DNA of 64,000 nucleotides from Pseudomonas eucalypticola (GCF_013374995.1 NZ_CP056030.1:5798501-5862500); one strand, 5' to 3'. Numbered from the stretch's first letter, positions 43,200 to 54,361 are shown. Translations and numbers: made by a program. Notes: a model not told the origin generated them from the sequence alone.

Positions 43200-44225
43200 T
43201 TACAGCGCCGGCAACTGCTCCATTGGCCAGCGGGCCTGCACGGTGATCGCCAGGTCTTCATGCTGGCCTGCGAGCAAGCGCTGGCAGCCGGCGTAGGCGA
43301 TCATCGCGCCATTGTCGGTGCAGAACTGCGGGCGCGCATAGAACACCTTGCCCTTGAATTCGCCCAGCATGCTGTCCAGCGACTCGCGCAGGGCCTTGTT
43401 GGCGCTGACGCCCCCAGCGATGACCAGGCGCTTGAGGCCGGTCTGCTTGAGGGCCCGGCGGCACTTGATGGTCAGCGTGTCGACCACGGCCTGCTGGAAG
43501 GCCAGGGAGATGTCGCAACGGGTCTGATCGGTGTCGTCTCCGGCCGCCTGGCACTGCTGCCAGGTGTTCAGGGCCGAGGTCTTCAGGCCGCTGAAGCTGA
43601 ACGTCAGGCCAGGGCGATCGGTCATGGGCCGCGGAAAGGTGAAACGCCCCGACACGCCCTGGGCGGCCAGGCGCGCGATTTCCGGGCCACCGGGGTAATT
43701 CAGGCCGATCATCTTCGCGGTCTTGTCGAACGCTTCGCCAGCCGCATCATCCAGGGTCTCGCCCAGCAGCTCGTACTGGCCTATGCCGTCGACCCGAACC
43801 AGCTGGGTATGGCCGCCGGACACCAACAAGGCGACGAACGGAAACTCGGGGGGTTGTTCTTCCAGCATGGGTGCCAGAAGATGCCCCTCCATGTGGTGCA
43901 CGCCCAGCGCCGGAATGCCCCAGGCAAACGCCAGCGCCTGGGCGCACGAAGCCCCCACCAGCAGCGCGCCCACCAGGCCGGGACCGGCGGTGTAGGCAAT
44001 GGCGTCGATCTCGGTGGCCACGCAGTCGGCTTCGGCCAGCACCTGACGGATCAAGGGCAGCATGCGCTTGACGTGGTCGCGCGAAGCCAGCTCCGGTACC
44101 ACGCCACCGTAGACGCGGTGCAGGTCGATCTGGCTGAACAGCGCCTCGGCCAACAGGCCGCGTTCGCTGTCATAAAGGGCGACGCCGGTTTCGTCGCAGG
44201 ATGTTTCCAATCCCAGTACTAACAT
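43200..44225 (-). CDS. tsaD: tRNA N6-adenosine threonylcarbamoyltransferase
   Basis: 341 residues. With TsaB and TsaE it transfers threonylcarbamoyl to A37 of ANN-reading tRNAs. ASKHA motifs are [16 protein letters not shown] at the N-terminus, the metal-binding [17 protein letters not shown], and [13 protein letters not shown]. It is convergent with plsY and divergent from rpsU, the arrangement usual in proteobacteria. Confidence 0.97.
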   Translation of the reverse strand: MLVLGLETSCDETGVALYDSERGLLAEALFSQIDLHRVYGGVVPELASRDHVKRMLPLIRQVLAEADCVATEIDAIAYTAGPGLVGALLVGASCAQALAFAWGIPALGVHHMEGHLLAPMLEEQPPEFPFVALLVSGGHTQLVRVDGIGQYELLGETLDDAAGEAFDKTAKMIGLNYPGGPEIARLAAQGVSGRFTFPRPMTDRPGLTFSFSGLKTSALNTWQQCQAAGDDTDQTRCDISLAFQQAVVDTLTIKCRRALKQTGLKRLVIAGGVSANKALRESLDSMLGEFKGKVFYARPQFCTDNGAMIAYAGCQRLLAGQHEDLAITVQARWPMEQLPAL

Positions 44226-44328
44226 GGGTCATGGCCTTGTTGAGGCTGAATTCGAAGGCGCGCATGATAGTCGCCACTTGGTGCCCCGGCCAGCGGTTTT
44301 CGATCAGAGGCTTTGCATTCCGGGCTGC

Positions 44329-44353
44329 TAAGGGTTAACATCCGCAACCCTTA
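44329..44353. promoter_or_regulatory. Inverted repeat in the tsaD-rpsU divergent region
   Basis: TAAGGGTT and AACCCTTA form a perfect 8-bp inverted repeat with a 9-nt loop, followed by AAAAA, in the 202-nt promoter region between tsaD and rpsU. It could be an operator or, for the reverse strand, a structured 5' leader. No LexA-type box was found here. Confidence 0.35.
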
Positions 44354-44427
44354 AAAACCGACGTACTTCAGCGCATGTTTTTTGCCATTGGCACGTCGAT
44401 CCCGGTAATGAATGAAGGTAGCTCTAG

Positions 44428-44643
44428 ATGCCAGCCGTCAAAGTTAAAGAGAACGAACCCTTCGACGTAGCTCTGCGTCGTTTCAAGCGCTCCTGCGAAA
44501 AAGCCGGTGTACTGGCTGAAGTTCGTAGCCGCGAATTTTACGAGAAGCCGACTTCCGAGCGTAAGCGCAAAGCAGCTGCTGCTGTTAAGCGTCACGCCAA
44601 GAAAGTTCAGCGCGAACAGCGCCGCGCCGTTCGTCTGTACTAA
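44428..44643 (+). CDS. rpsU: 30S ribosomal protein S21
   Basis: 71 residues, universal S21 length. Sequence features: [27 protein letters not shown], then a strongly basic C-terminus [22 protein letters not shown]21 binds near the anti-Shine-Dalgarno on the small subunit during initiation. A GAAGG site precedes the ATG. It is the first gene of the rpsU-dnaG-rpoD macromolecular-synthesis operon. Confidence 0.98.
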
Positions 44644-45028
44644 TACAGACTGCGTCGCAAGCTTCTGCCTTGCCCGGCCCACAGCCGGGCTGCCGGCAGT
44701 TGTTGCTGTTGCAAGAGCCGTTGTTGCAACACCCCGTTCAGGTACTGCCCGAACGGATGCCGAGGTTGCCTTGCGCACCGAAGCAAACCTGCCTGAAACG
44801 TCAGAGCTGGCCTCATCGCCAGAGTGCACGTCAGAACTGACGAGCCTTCACGGGCTGCAGACGAGCACACCCCCTTTTTTCCTGTTTCAACGTCCCGCTT
44901 CGATACCAGCCACGGCTGATCGGAAGCGACGCCGTTTCCGACAAACAAACAGGACCGCAAAGGGCAACAGCACCCTCTGCACCCAGTTACACTGCACAGC
45001 AGCTTTCTAGCCAGATGATGAGAGAGCC
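44644..45028 (+). other. 385-nt structured non-coding spacer between rpsU and dnaG
   Basis: No gene is supported here. It contains a series of hairpins: GCCCGGC / GCCGGGC (44672-44690); CCGTTCAGG / CCCGAACGG with one mismatch (44734-44756); CGTCAG / CTGACG (44829-44842), immediately followed by AGCC / GGCT (44843-44856). A TTGCAA repeat also flanks 44710-44729. None has a strong T-run. In the enteric operon this spacer holds a partial terminator and processing sites that give more rpsU than dnaG mRNA; the same role is likely here. Confidence 0.5.
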
Positions 45029-47011
45029 ATGGCCGGGCTGATTCCCCAAAGCTTCATTGACGACCTTCTGAACCGCACCGACATCGTCGATGTGGTGACT
45101 TCGCGCGTGCAAATGAAGAAGGCGGGCAAAAACTACTCTGCCTGCTGCCCGTTCCACAAGGAAAAGACCCCATCGTTCACCGTCAGCCCCGACAAGCAGT
45201 TCTACTACTGCTTTGGCTGCGGCGCTGGGGGCAACGCCCTCGGCTTCATCATGGACCACGACAACCTGGACTTCCCCCAGGCCGTGGAGGAACTGGCCAA
45301 GGCCGCTGGCATGGAAGTGCCGCGCGAGGACAGCGGGCGCGGGCACAAGCCCCGCCAGCCCACCGACTCGCCGCTGTACCCGCTGCTGACGGCCGCGGCC
45401 GAGTTCTACCGCCAGGCGCTCAAGAGCCACCCGTCGCGGCGCGCCGCGGTGGAGTACCTCAAGGGCCGCGGCCTGTCGGGGGAAATTGCCCGGGATTTCG
45501 GCCTGGGCTTCGCCCCGCCCGGCTGGGACAACCTGTACAAGCACCTGGCCAGCGACAGCCTGCAGCAGAAAGTCATGATCGATGCCGGGCTGCTGATCGA
45601 GAACGCCGAGTCCGGGAAGCGCTACGACCGGTTCCGCGACCGGGTGATGTTCCCCATCCGCGACAGCCGCGGCCGGGTGATCGCCTTTGGTGGCCGGGTA
45701 CTGGGCGACGACAAGCCCAAGTACCTGAACTCGCCGGAAACCCCGGTGTTTCACAAGGGCCAGGAACTGTATGGCCTGTTCGAGGCCCGCAAGCACAACC
45801 GCAACCTCGATGAGATCATCGTGGTGGAAGGCTACATGGACGTCATCGCACTGGCCCAGCAAGGCCTACGCAATGCCGTGGCAACCCTGGGCACGGCCAC
45901 CAGCGAGGAACACCTCAAGCGCCTGTTCCGGGTGGTACCCAGCGTGCTGTTCTGCTTCGACGGCGACCAGGCCGGCCGCAATGCCGCCTGGCGCGCCCTG
46001 GAAGCCACGTTGCCCAGCCTGCAGGACGGGCGCAAGGCGCGCTTCCTGTTCCTGCCTGAAGGCGAGGACCCGGACACCTTGGTACGGGCCGAGGGCACCG
46101 ACGCTTTCAAGGCAAGGATCAACCAGCATGCCCAGCCGCTGGCCGACTATTTCTTCCAGCAACTGACGGAAGAAGCCGACCCACGGTCGCTGGAAGGCAA
46201 GGCCCACATGGCCACCCTGGCGGCGCCACTGATCGACAAGGTACCCGGGGCGAACCTGCGTACCCTGATGCGCAATCGCCTCAGCGAGATCACCGGCCTG
46301 AGCGGCGAAGCCGTGCAGCAGCTGGCCAGCAGCGCGCCCGCCGTCGCACAGCCGCAGCCCAGCTATGACCCGGGCTTCGATTACGACTCGGTGCCTGACT
46401 TCACGCCCGACTACAGCGACTTTCACCAGCAACATGCCCCCCAGGAGTTCCAGCCGCAACAGCAGGCCTGGACACCGAACAAGGGCGGCGGCAAGAAGAA
46501 ATGGGACGGCAACAAGGACTGGAAAGGCAAGGGCGGGCGCAATTTCGAGCCGCGGGTGCCACCGCGGGTGCCGACATCGGTGGAACCACCGACCCTCAGT
46601 GCCCTGCGCACCCTGCTGCACCACCCCCAATTGGCGGGAAAGGTCGAGAGCACCAGCCATTTTGCCGACGAAGAACACCTGTACTCACAGCTGCTGGTGG
46701 CCCTGCTCGAAGCCTTGCAGAAGAATCCTAAGCTACGCTCTTTACAGCTGATCGCACGTTGGCACGGCACCGAACAAGGTCGCCTGCTACGCGTGCTGGC
46801 AGAGAAAGAATGGCTGATCGAGGCCGATAACCTTGAACAGCAGTTTTTCGACACCATAACTAGCTTGACCGCTCGCCAACGCGAACGGAGCCTGGAACGT
46901 CTGCTTCTCAAGGCCAGGCAAGGTGAATTGAGCGATGAGGAGAAAAATCAGCTTCTCCAGCTGTTAACTCGCAATGTTCACGCACAAACCCCGACCTCAA
47001 CTGGCGCGTGA
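45029..47011 (+). CDS. dnaG: DNA primase
   Basis: 660 residues. The N-terminal CHC2 zinc ribbon has C40, H43, C61 and C64 (CCPFHKEKTPSF then YYCFGCGAGG). The RNA polymerase core with the TOPRIM domain at about 255-345 has IIVVEGYMDVIAL and CFDGDQAG. A Gln/Pro-rich linker at about 440-520 is longer than in E. coli, and a C-terminal DnaB-interacting helical domain is at about 530-660. It makes RNA primers for lagging-strand synthesis. A promoter for rpoD probably overlaps its 3' end. Confidence 0.97.
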   Translation: MAGLIPQSFIDDLLNRTDIVDVVTSRVQMKKAGKNYSACCPFHKEKTPSFTVSPDKQFYYCFGCGAGGNALGFIMDHDNLDFPQAVEELAKAAGMEVPREDSGRGHKPRQPTDSPLYPLLTAAAEFYRQALKSHPSRRAAVEYLKGRGLSGEIARDFGLGFAPPGWDNLYKHLASDSLQQKVMIDAGLLIENAESGKRYDRFRDRVMFPIRDSRGRVIAFGGRVLGDDKPKYLNSPETPVFHKGQELYGLFEARKHNRNLDEIIVVEGYMDVIALAQQGLRNAVATLGTATSEEHLKRLFRVVPSVLFCFDGDQAGRNAAWRALEATLPSLQDGRKARFLFLPEGEDPDTLVRAEGTDAFKARINQHAQPLADYFFQQLTEEADPRSLEGKAHMATLAAPLIDKVPGANLRTLMRNRLSEITGLSGEAVQQLASSAPAVAQPQPSYDPGFDYDSVPDFTPDYSDFHQQHAPQEFQPQQQAWTPNKGGGKKKWDGNKDWKGKGGRNFEPRVPPRVPTSVEPPTLSALRTLLHHPQLAGKVESTSHFADEEHLYSQLLVALLEALQKNPKLRSLQLIARWHGTEQGRLLRVLAEKEWLIEADNLEQQFFDTITSLTARQRERSLERLLLKARQGELSDEEKNQLLQLLTRNVHAQTPTSTGA

Positions 47012-47025
47012 GGTCCTAGCTCGGG

Positions 47026-47031
47026 TATAAT
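47026..47031 (+). promoter_or_regulatory. Consensus -10 box upstream of rpoD
   Basis: A perfect TATAAT lies in the 67-nt dnaG-rpoD gap, 48 nt before the rpoD start. No good -35 hexamer is seen at 16-18 nt spacing (GGCGCG at 17), so an internal promoter for rpoD is plausible but unconfirmed. Confidence 0.4.
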
Positions 47032-47078
47032 CCTCGGCTTGTTTTTTGCCCGCCAAGACCTTCAGTGGATAGGGTGTT

Positions 47079-48926
<1,848 letters not shown>

Positions 48927-48930
48927 TACC

Positions 48931-48966
48931 AGAACCCCCGGCCCTGCCGGGGGTTCTGCTTTCTGC
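48931..48966 (+). terminator. Terminator of the rpsU-dnaG-rpoD operon
   Basis: A perfect 12-bp stem (AGAACCCCCGGC / GCCGGGGGTTCT) with a 3-nt loop begins 4 nt after the rpoD stop, followed by GCTTTCT, a modest T-tract. Confidence 0.8.
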
Positions 48967-49037
48967 GCCACGCACCGCACACCCTTTCCACCGCCGTCTA
49001 CACTCGACTCATTCCAGGGAATGAAATCGAGGCCCAC

Positions 49038-52000
49038 ATGCGCGTGCTGCTCTTGCTGTTCCTGATGGGCCGGGCAGCCATGGCGGTCGCGCTGCCGCTG
49101 TCGGCCGAAGAGCAGGCCTGGCTGCACGATCACCCTAGCCTGCGTCTGGGGGTGGACGCTTCGTGGCCTCCCTTCGAATTTCGTGACACGGGCGGTGTAT
49201 ACCAGGGCTTGGCGGCGGACTACGTCAGACTGGTGCAGAAAAGCCTGGGGGTCACCCTCAGCCCCGTAGAGCCCGTGAGCTGGAGCGAAACGCTGCAGCA
49301 AGCGCGCCTAGGCCAGGTCGACCTGCTGCCCGGGGTCATGTCGACCCCCGAACGCCAGGCATACCTCGCGTTTACTCGGCCCTATCTGGACTTCCCCATC
49401 GTTATCCTCGCTCGCAAGGACGGCGCCCAACCACGCAACCTCAAGGACCTCTACGGCCTGAAGGTGGCCGTGGTGGAAAACTACGCGCCTCACGAACTAC
49501 TGCGTACCCACCACCCCGACCTCAACCTGGAAGCGCTGCCCAACATCAACTCCGCGCTCGAAGCCTTGGCCACGGGCCAGGCCGACGCGGTGGTCGGCGA
49601 CCTCGCCTCGAGCGTCTGGAGCCTGCGCCAACTCAAGCTCAAAGGCCTTTACGTCAGCGGCGACACCCCCTACCGCTACCAACTGGCGATGGGCGTGCCC
49701 ATCCACGAAAAGATCCTTGCCGATATCATCGACAAAGCCATCGCCGGGCTTGATCCACAGCAGGTCGAGGACATTCAGGAACGCTGGGTTGGCAAAATCG
49801 TCGACCAGCGCACCCTGTGGTATGACTACCTGCTCTACGCCCTGCCAGCATTGCTGCTGATCCTGGCGATACTGGCCGGCGTGATCCGCATCAACCGCCG
49901 GCTCAGCTCGGAGATTTCACGGCGCATCGCCCTGGAACAGGAATTGCGCAGCAGCGAATACCATTATCGAGGCCTGGTGGAGAGCCTTTCGGCCATTGCC
50001 TGGGAGGCCCACCCCACCGACTTCTCCTACAGCTACGTGTCGCCGCACGCCGAAGCGTTGCTGGGCTACCCCCTGGCCCATTGGCTCAAACCGGGCTTCT
50101 GGCGCAGCATCCTGCACCCCGCCGATGCTGCGTGCGCGGACGCGTTCTGTACCGCCGAGACCCTCGCCGGGCGCGACCACGTGGTGGACTACCGCGTAGT
50201 GACCGCAGACCAGCGGGTGATATGGGTACGGGATATCGTCAGCCTGATCCGCCAGGGGCATGTGCCGGTCATGCGCGGCCTGATGATCGACATCAGCGAA
50301 ATAAAACGGACCGAAGAAGCTCTGCGCCAGTCCGAGCAGAAGTTCGCTTCGGTCTTCCGCCAGTTCCCTGACATGCTCATCATTGCCCGCCTCAGCGACG
50401 GCTGCCTGCTGGAGGTGAACCGCGCGTTCGAAGAGCAGACCGGGCTCAATGCCACCGACGTGGTAGGCCGCACTGCCAGCCAACTGACCATTTTCACCAC
50501 CCCGCATGTCGGCGCCGATCTGCTGCTGCGCCTGCAAAGCGGCAGCATCCGCAACCTGGAGATGCCCCTGCGCCGTCACAATGGCCAGACGTTTACCGGC
50601 CTGGTTTCGGCCGAACGGTTCGAACTGGACACCACCCCGGCGCTGGTGGTGGTTGTGCGCGACATCAGTAAACTCAAGGAAACCCAGCAACGCCTGCAGA
50701 CCAGCGAGGAAAAGTTCGCCAAGGCCTTCCACGCGTCCCCTGACGGCATGCTGCTCACCCGCCTGAGCGACGGTATGCTGCTGGAAGTGAATGAAGGGTT
50801 CAGCCGCATCAGCGGTTACACCAGTGGCGTGTCCATCGACCACTCGACCCTGGACCTGGGGCTCTGGGTAGACCTCAACGAACGCAAGCGCCTGCTGGGC
50901 ATGCTGGCACGCGATGGTTTCGTCCGTGATTTCCGTTGCCACATACGCCGCAGCGATGGCGCCATCCGCCTCTGCGAAGTCTCCACCAGCCCCTTGCCCA
51001 TCGCTGGCGACGCCTGCCTGTTGACCATCGCCCGGGACATCACCGACCGCCACATGATGCAGGAAAAACTGCAACTGGCCGCCACGGTGTTCGAAAGCAC
51101 CGCCGAAGGCGTGCTGATCACCGATACCCGCCAACGTATCACCGCGGTCAACCGCGCCTTCAGCGAGATCACTGGCTACAGCGAAGCCGAGGCCGTGGGC
51201 AACACCCCTACCCTATTGGCATCAGGCCAGCACGACAGCGCCTTCTATGCGGCCCTGTGGCACCAGTTGACCGACGAAGGTCATTGGCAGGGCGAAATCC
51301 ATAACCGCCGCAAGAACGGCGAACTGTACCCCTGCTGGCTGACCATCAGCGCCGTGCGCAACACCGAGGCCGCGCTGACGCATTTCGTCGCCGTGTTCGC
51401 CGATATCTCCAGCCTCAAGCACGCCCAGGCGCGCCTGGATTATCAGGCCCACCACGACCCGCTCACGGGCCTGCCGAACCGCACCCTGTTCGAAAGCCGC
51501 CTGCAGGCGTCGCTCAACCGCCAGCATGACGACAATGGCCAGGGCGCGGTGCTGTTCCTGGACCTGGACCGCTTCAAGCACATCAACGACAGCCTGGGCC
51601 ACCCCGTGGGGGACCTGTTGCTGACCGGCATCGCCCAACGCCTCAAAGAGCAGGTGCGCGACATCGACACCGTGGCCCGCCTGGGCGGCGATGAGTTCAT
51701 CATCCTGCTGCCCGGCCTGCACCAGGCCAGCGACGCCGAGCACATCGCCAACAAGCTGCTGGCCTGCTTCAGCGCGCCCTTCCAGGCCGGTGAGCACGAG
51801 TTCTTCACCAGTGCCAGCATTGGCACCAGCCTATACCCCCAGGACGGCACCGACGTCGCCACGCTGATCAAGAACGCCGACGCCGCCATGTACCGCTCCA
51901 AAGCCAAGGGGCGCAACCGGGTGGAGTCCTACACCCGTGACCTCACCGCCCAGGCCAGCGAACGCGTGGCCCTGGAATACGAATTGCGCCGCGCCATCGA

Positions 52001-52772
52001 GCGGGGCGAACTGAGCCTGGCCTACCAGCCCAAGTTCAGCCTGCTGGACCAGCGCCTGGTGGGCGCCGAGGCCCTGGTCCGCTGGGCCCACCCCACGTTT
52101 GGCGACGTAGCGCCCGAGCGCTTCATTCCCCTGGCCGAGGAAAACGGCAGCATCCTGCAACTGGGTGACTGGGTACTGGAAGAGGCATGCCGCCAGCTGC
52201 AAGCCTGGCAGGGGCTGTACGATACCTTCGGCCCTCTGTCGGTCAACCTCGCCGGTGCCCAATTGCGCCAACCCAACCTGCTCAAGCGCATCGAACAACT
52301 ACTGCGCGACTACCGCCTGGCCCCCGGCTACCTGCAACTGGAAATCACCGAAAACTTCATCATGAGCCAGGCAGAAGAAGCGCTGGCGGTATTGCATCAG
52401 CTCAAGGCACTGGGCGTACAACTGGCCATCGACGACTTCGGTACCGGCTACTCCTCGCTCAGCTACCTCAAGCGCCTGCCGCTGGACATCCTCAAGATCG
52501 ACCAGTCATTCGTGCGCGGCCTGCCCGCCGACCCCCACGACGCCGCCATCGTGCGAGCCATCATCGCCCTGGGCCGCAGCATGCAGCTGACGGTCATTGC
52601 CGAGGGCGTGGAAAACGCCGCACAGCAGCAATTCCTGGCAAACGAAGGCTGCGAACAGGTACAGGGTTTCATCTTCAGCCAGCCCCTGCGCCCCGAAGAA
52701 TTCGCCGCAGCGTTTCTTCGTATGCGTGTTTCCGACTTTTCGGATAGCACTGGCGAGAATCCGTCGTTATAA
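49038..52772 (+). CDS. Multidomain sensor with periplasmic SBP, PAS, GGDEF and EAL domains
   Basis: 1244 residues. Order: signal peptide (1-18); SBP family-3 periplasmic domain (about 25-255, LRLGVDASWPPFEF); membrane helix (about 265-285); four PAS/PAC units (about 305-420, 430-545, 555-670, 680-795); GGDEF domain with intact GGDEF (883-887) and an I-site RDID (874-877) exactly five residues before it; EAL domain with EAL (1011-1013), ITEN, DDFGTG (1132-1137) and AEGVEN. Both cyclase and phosphodiesterase residues look intact, so it may make or degrade cyclic di-GMP in response to a periplasmic ligand. It starts after GAGG; the stop lies inside the tRNA promoter. Confidence 0.94.
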   Translation: MRVLLLLFLMGRAAMAVALPLSAEEQAWLHDHPSLRLGVDASWPPFEFRDTGGVYQGLAADYVRLVQKSLGVTLSPVEPVSWSETLQQARLGQVDLLPGVMSTPERQAYLAFTRPYLDFPIVILARKDGAQPRNLKDLYGLKVAVVENYAPHELLRTHHPDLNLEALPNINSALEALATGQADAVVGDLASSVWSLRQLKLKGLYVSGDTPYRYQLAMGVPIHEKILADIIDKAIAGLDPQQVEDIQERWVGKIVDQRTLWYDYLLYALPALLLILAILAGVIRINRRLSSEISRRIALEQELRSSEYHYRGLVESLSAIAWEAHPTDFSYSYVSPHAEALLGYPLAHWLKPGFWRSILHPADAACADAFCTAETLAGRDHVVDYRVVTADQRVIWVRDIVSLIRQGHVPVMRGLMIDISEIKRTEEALRQSEQKFASVFRQFPDMLIIARLSDGCLLEVNRAFEEQTGLNATDVVGRTASQLTIFTTPHVGADLLLRLQSGSIRNLEMPLRRHNGQTFTGLVSAERFELDTTPALVVVVRDISKLKETQQRLQTSEEKFAKAFHASPDGMLLTRLSDGMLLEVNEGFSRISGYTSGVSIDHSTLDLGLWVDLNERKRLLGMLARDGFVRDFRCHIRRSDGAIRLCEVSTSPLPIAGDACLLTIARDITDRHMMQEKLQLAATVFESTAEGVLITDTRQRITAVNRAFSEITGYSEAEAVGNTPTLLASGQHDSAFYAALWHQLTDEGHWQGEIHNRRKNGELYPCWLTISAVRNTEAALTHFVAVFADISSLKHAQARLDYQAHHDPLTGLPNRTLFESRLQASLNRQHDDNGQGAVLFLDLDRFKHINDSLGHPVGDLLLTGIAQRLKEQVRDIDTVARLGGDEFIILLPGLHQASDAEHIANKLLACFSAPFQAGEHEFFTSASIGTSLYPQDGTDVATLIKNADAAMYRSKAKGRNRVESYTRDLTAQASERVALEYELRRAIERGELSLAYQPKFSLLDQRLVGAEALVRWAHPTFGDVAPERFIPLAEENGSILQLGDWVLEEACRQLQAWQGLYDTFGPLSVNLAGAQLRQPNLLKRIEQLLRDYRLAPGYLQLEITENFIMSQAEEALAVLHQLKALGVQLAIDDFGTGYSSLSYLKRLPLDILKIDQSFVRGLPADPHDAAIVRAIIALGRSMQLTVIAEGVENAAQQQFLANEGCEQVQGFIFSQPLRPEEFAAAFLRMRVSDFSDSTGENPSL

Positions 52773-52773
52773 T
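52768..52773 (+). promoter_or_regulatory. -10 box of the tRNA-Ile2 gene
   Basis: TATAAT lies 14 nt before the tRNA 5' end and overlaps the stop codon of the upstream GGDEF/EAL gene. The -35 position (TAGCAC at 17 nt) is weak. Confidence 0.5.
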
Positions 52774-52787
52774 CCGCGACCTACTGG

Positions 52788-52864
<77 letters not shown>

Positions 52865-52870
52865 CCTATG

Positions 52871-52898
52871 AAAAAGCCGCGCGAAAGCGCGGTTTTTT
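52871..52898 (+). terminator. Terminator of the tRNA gene
   Basis: Stem CCGCGC / GCGCGG with a GAAA loop followed by T6 and preceded by A5, so it also suits the convergent epimerase gene. Confidence 0.9.
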
Positions 52899-52936
52899 CG
52901 TTTCTGGCATTCCCGGCGCGCGGGGCATCAAAAACG

Positions 52937-53890
52937 CTATGACCGCCCCTGCCTGAACGCCTGCCCCGTCCGGGTCAACGCCTGCTCCAACGTCAACGGC
53001 GGCACCCACCCCAGCACCCGCCGAGCCTTGCCCGAGTCCACCTGCAAAGACGCACACAAGGTGGTGTACATGCTCTCCCTGCCCAGCAGCTTCGCGCCCC
53101 AGCGCATCAGGCCGTCAGGCACCGGGACCAGGCGTGCCGGGCGGCCCATGCTGGCGGCCAGGTAGCGAACCATCTGCGCGGTGGAGGCGTCTTCGCCGTC
53201 GGAGATCAGGAACAGCTGGTTACCCGCCGCCGGGTGCTGAGTGCAGAGCACGATGAAGTCCGCCAGGTTCTCCAACGCGACCATGCTGCGGCGGTTGTCC
53301 AGGCTGGCGAAGGGCAGTGGCGCGCCGGAGGCGACCAGCTTGAGCAAGCGCGGGAAATTGCGCCGGGCATGGGCGGCGTAGATCAGCGGTGGCCGAATGA
53401 TCACCAGGTCCATGGCCGTCCCCTCCACCAGCGCTCGCAAGCCCTCTTCGGCTTCGAATTTGGATTGGGCGTAGTCGCCGTCGGGAGTCGGTGTCGAGGA
53501 TTCATCGAAAGGGGTGCCGGTAGTGGACGAGCCATTGACTCCCAGCGAACTGATGAAGATAAAACGCCGCACGCACGCCGCCAGTGCCTGCTGCGCCAAG
53601 GCCAGGGTGCCCTGCAGGTTGGTACGGCGGTATTCGGCCAGCGGGTCCGGGCTGCTGTCGGACTGCAGGTTGAGGCGTGCGGCCACATGCACCACGACGT
53701 CGATGCCCTGCAGGGCTGCGGACCAGTCAGTGTCGCCCGAGATATCGCCCACGGCGACCAGGGGTATGGCGCCCTGACGGCTGGTCGACGCGCGGCTGCT
53801 GCCGCGCACGTGTGTATCAGGCTGCGCTGCCAAGGCTTCACAGACAGCCTGGCCGAGGAAGCCGGTGGCTCCCGTGACAAGTACATTCAT
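52937..53890 (-). CDS. NAD-dependent epimerase/dehydratase
   Basis: 317 residues of the extended SDR family. The Rossmann motif GATGFLG is at residues 7-13. VVHVAARLN follows strand 4, FISSLGVNG gives the serine, and YAQSKFEAE gives the Tyr-x3-Lys pair. The C-terminal part resembles UDP-sugar 4-epimerases used for surface polysaccharides in pseudomonads, but the sugar cannot be named. ATG 53890 was chosen so the Rossmann strand begins at residue 2; the open frame upstream adds 20 unrelated residues. It is convergent with the tRNA gene and divergent from cbtB. Confidence 0.85.
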   Translation of the reverse strand: MNVLVTGATGFLGQAVCEALAAQPDTHVRGSSRASTSRQGAIPLVAVGDISGDTDWSAALQGIDVVVHVAARLNLQSDSSPDPLAEYRRTNLQGTLALAQQALAACVRRFIFISSLGVNGSSTTGTPFDESSTPTPDGDYAQSKFEAEEGLRALVEGTAMDLVIIRPPLIYAAHARRNFPRLLKLVASGAPLPFASLDNRRSMVALENLADFIVLCTQHPAAGNQLFLISDGEDASTAQMVRYLAASMGRPARLVPVPDGLMRWGAKLLGRESMYTTLCASLQVDSGKARRVLGWVPPLTLEQALTRTGQAFRQGRS

Positions 53891-53994
53891 GGCGTTCCCG
53901 AGCCTCGCTGGGTGCAGAGTATGCGAGCAGCATAGCCACGCTTTGAGCAATGCTCAGGGTCAGCGGGCAATTGTCACGACGTTCTCCGACCAAA

Positions 53995-54124
53995 CGGTTA
54001 CACTGGCCCGGCTGTATCAATATGTTTCGATGAAAGAAGTCGGTCCAAAACCGACGCGGTCGCGCCACTGTAGTCGGCCTCCAGCCGTAAGCCAGACCTT
54101 TCTTCGACCTGCCCACCGTAACCG
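53995..54124 (+). promoter_or_regulatory. Cobalamin riboswitch upstream of cbtBA
   Basis: The aptamer is closed by CGGTTAC (53995-54001) and GTAACCG (54118-54124). Inside, AAAGAAGTCGGTCCAAAACC and then GCGCCACTGTAG match the conserved core that in B12 riboswitches reads GGGAAnnCGGTGnAAnnCCG and then GCnACTGT. The B12-box equivalent is AAGCCAGACC followed by GACCTGCC. It ends 24 nt before the cbtB start, so it probably controls translation initiation or an early terminator. Repression by adenosylcobalamin is expected. Confidence 0.88.
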
Positions 54125-54148
54125 GGACGCGTAATCCCAGAGGTAATC

Positions 54149-54361
54149 ATGGCCTATAGCACCACTTCACACTCCGATATCTCGATTCCGACCATTCCCC
54201 TGGGCGAGATTCTGCCCTGGGCGATCTTTGGCGGCCTGCTGCTGATGCTGGCGATCTACTTCGTCGGCGCCGAACAAGGCGCCACCGCCCTGTTCAAAGG
54301 CATGTACGTTCACGAGTTCGTGCACGACGGTCGCCACCTGCTGGGTTTCCCCTGCCACTGA
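54149..54361 (+). CDS. cbtB: CbtB family cobalt transporter subunit
   Basis: 70 residues. One hydrophobic helix (about 20-42, PWAIFGGLLLMLAIYFVG) is followed by a short His-rich C-terminus, HEFVHDGRHLLGFPCH, the metal-binding tail that marks the family. CbtB acts with CbtA as a predicted cobalt importer and is typically B12-regulated, in agreement with the riboswitch in front. An AGAGGTAATC site precedes the ATG. cbtA starts 20 nt after its stop. Confidence 0.93.
   Translation: MAYSTTSHSDISIPTIPLGEILPWAIFGGLLLMLAIYFVGAEQGATALFKGMYVHEFVHDGRHLLGFPCH

Noticed and set aside
44507..45010. Open frame overlapping rpsU and running through the rpsU-dnaG spacer
   Set aside because: It starts inside rpsU in another frame and its sequence is arbitrary; the spacer is better explained as structured RNA.
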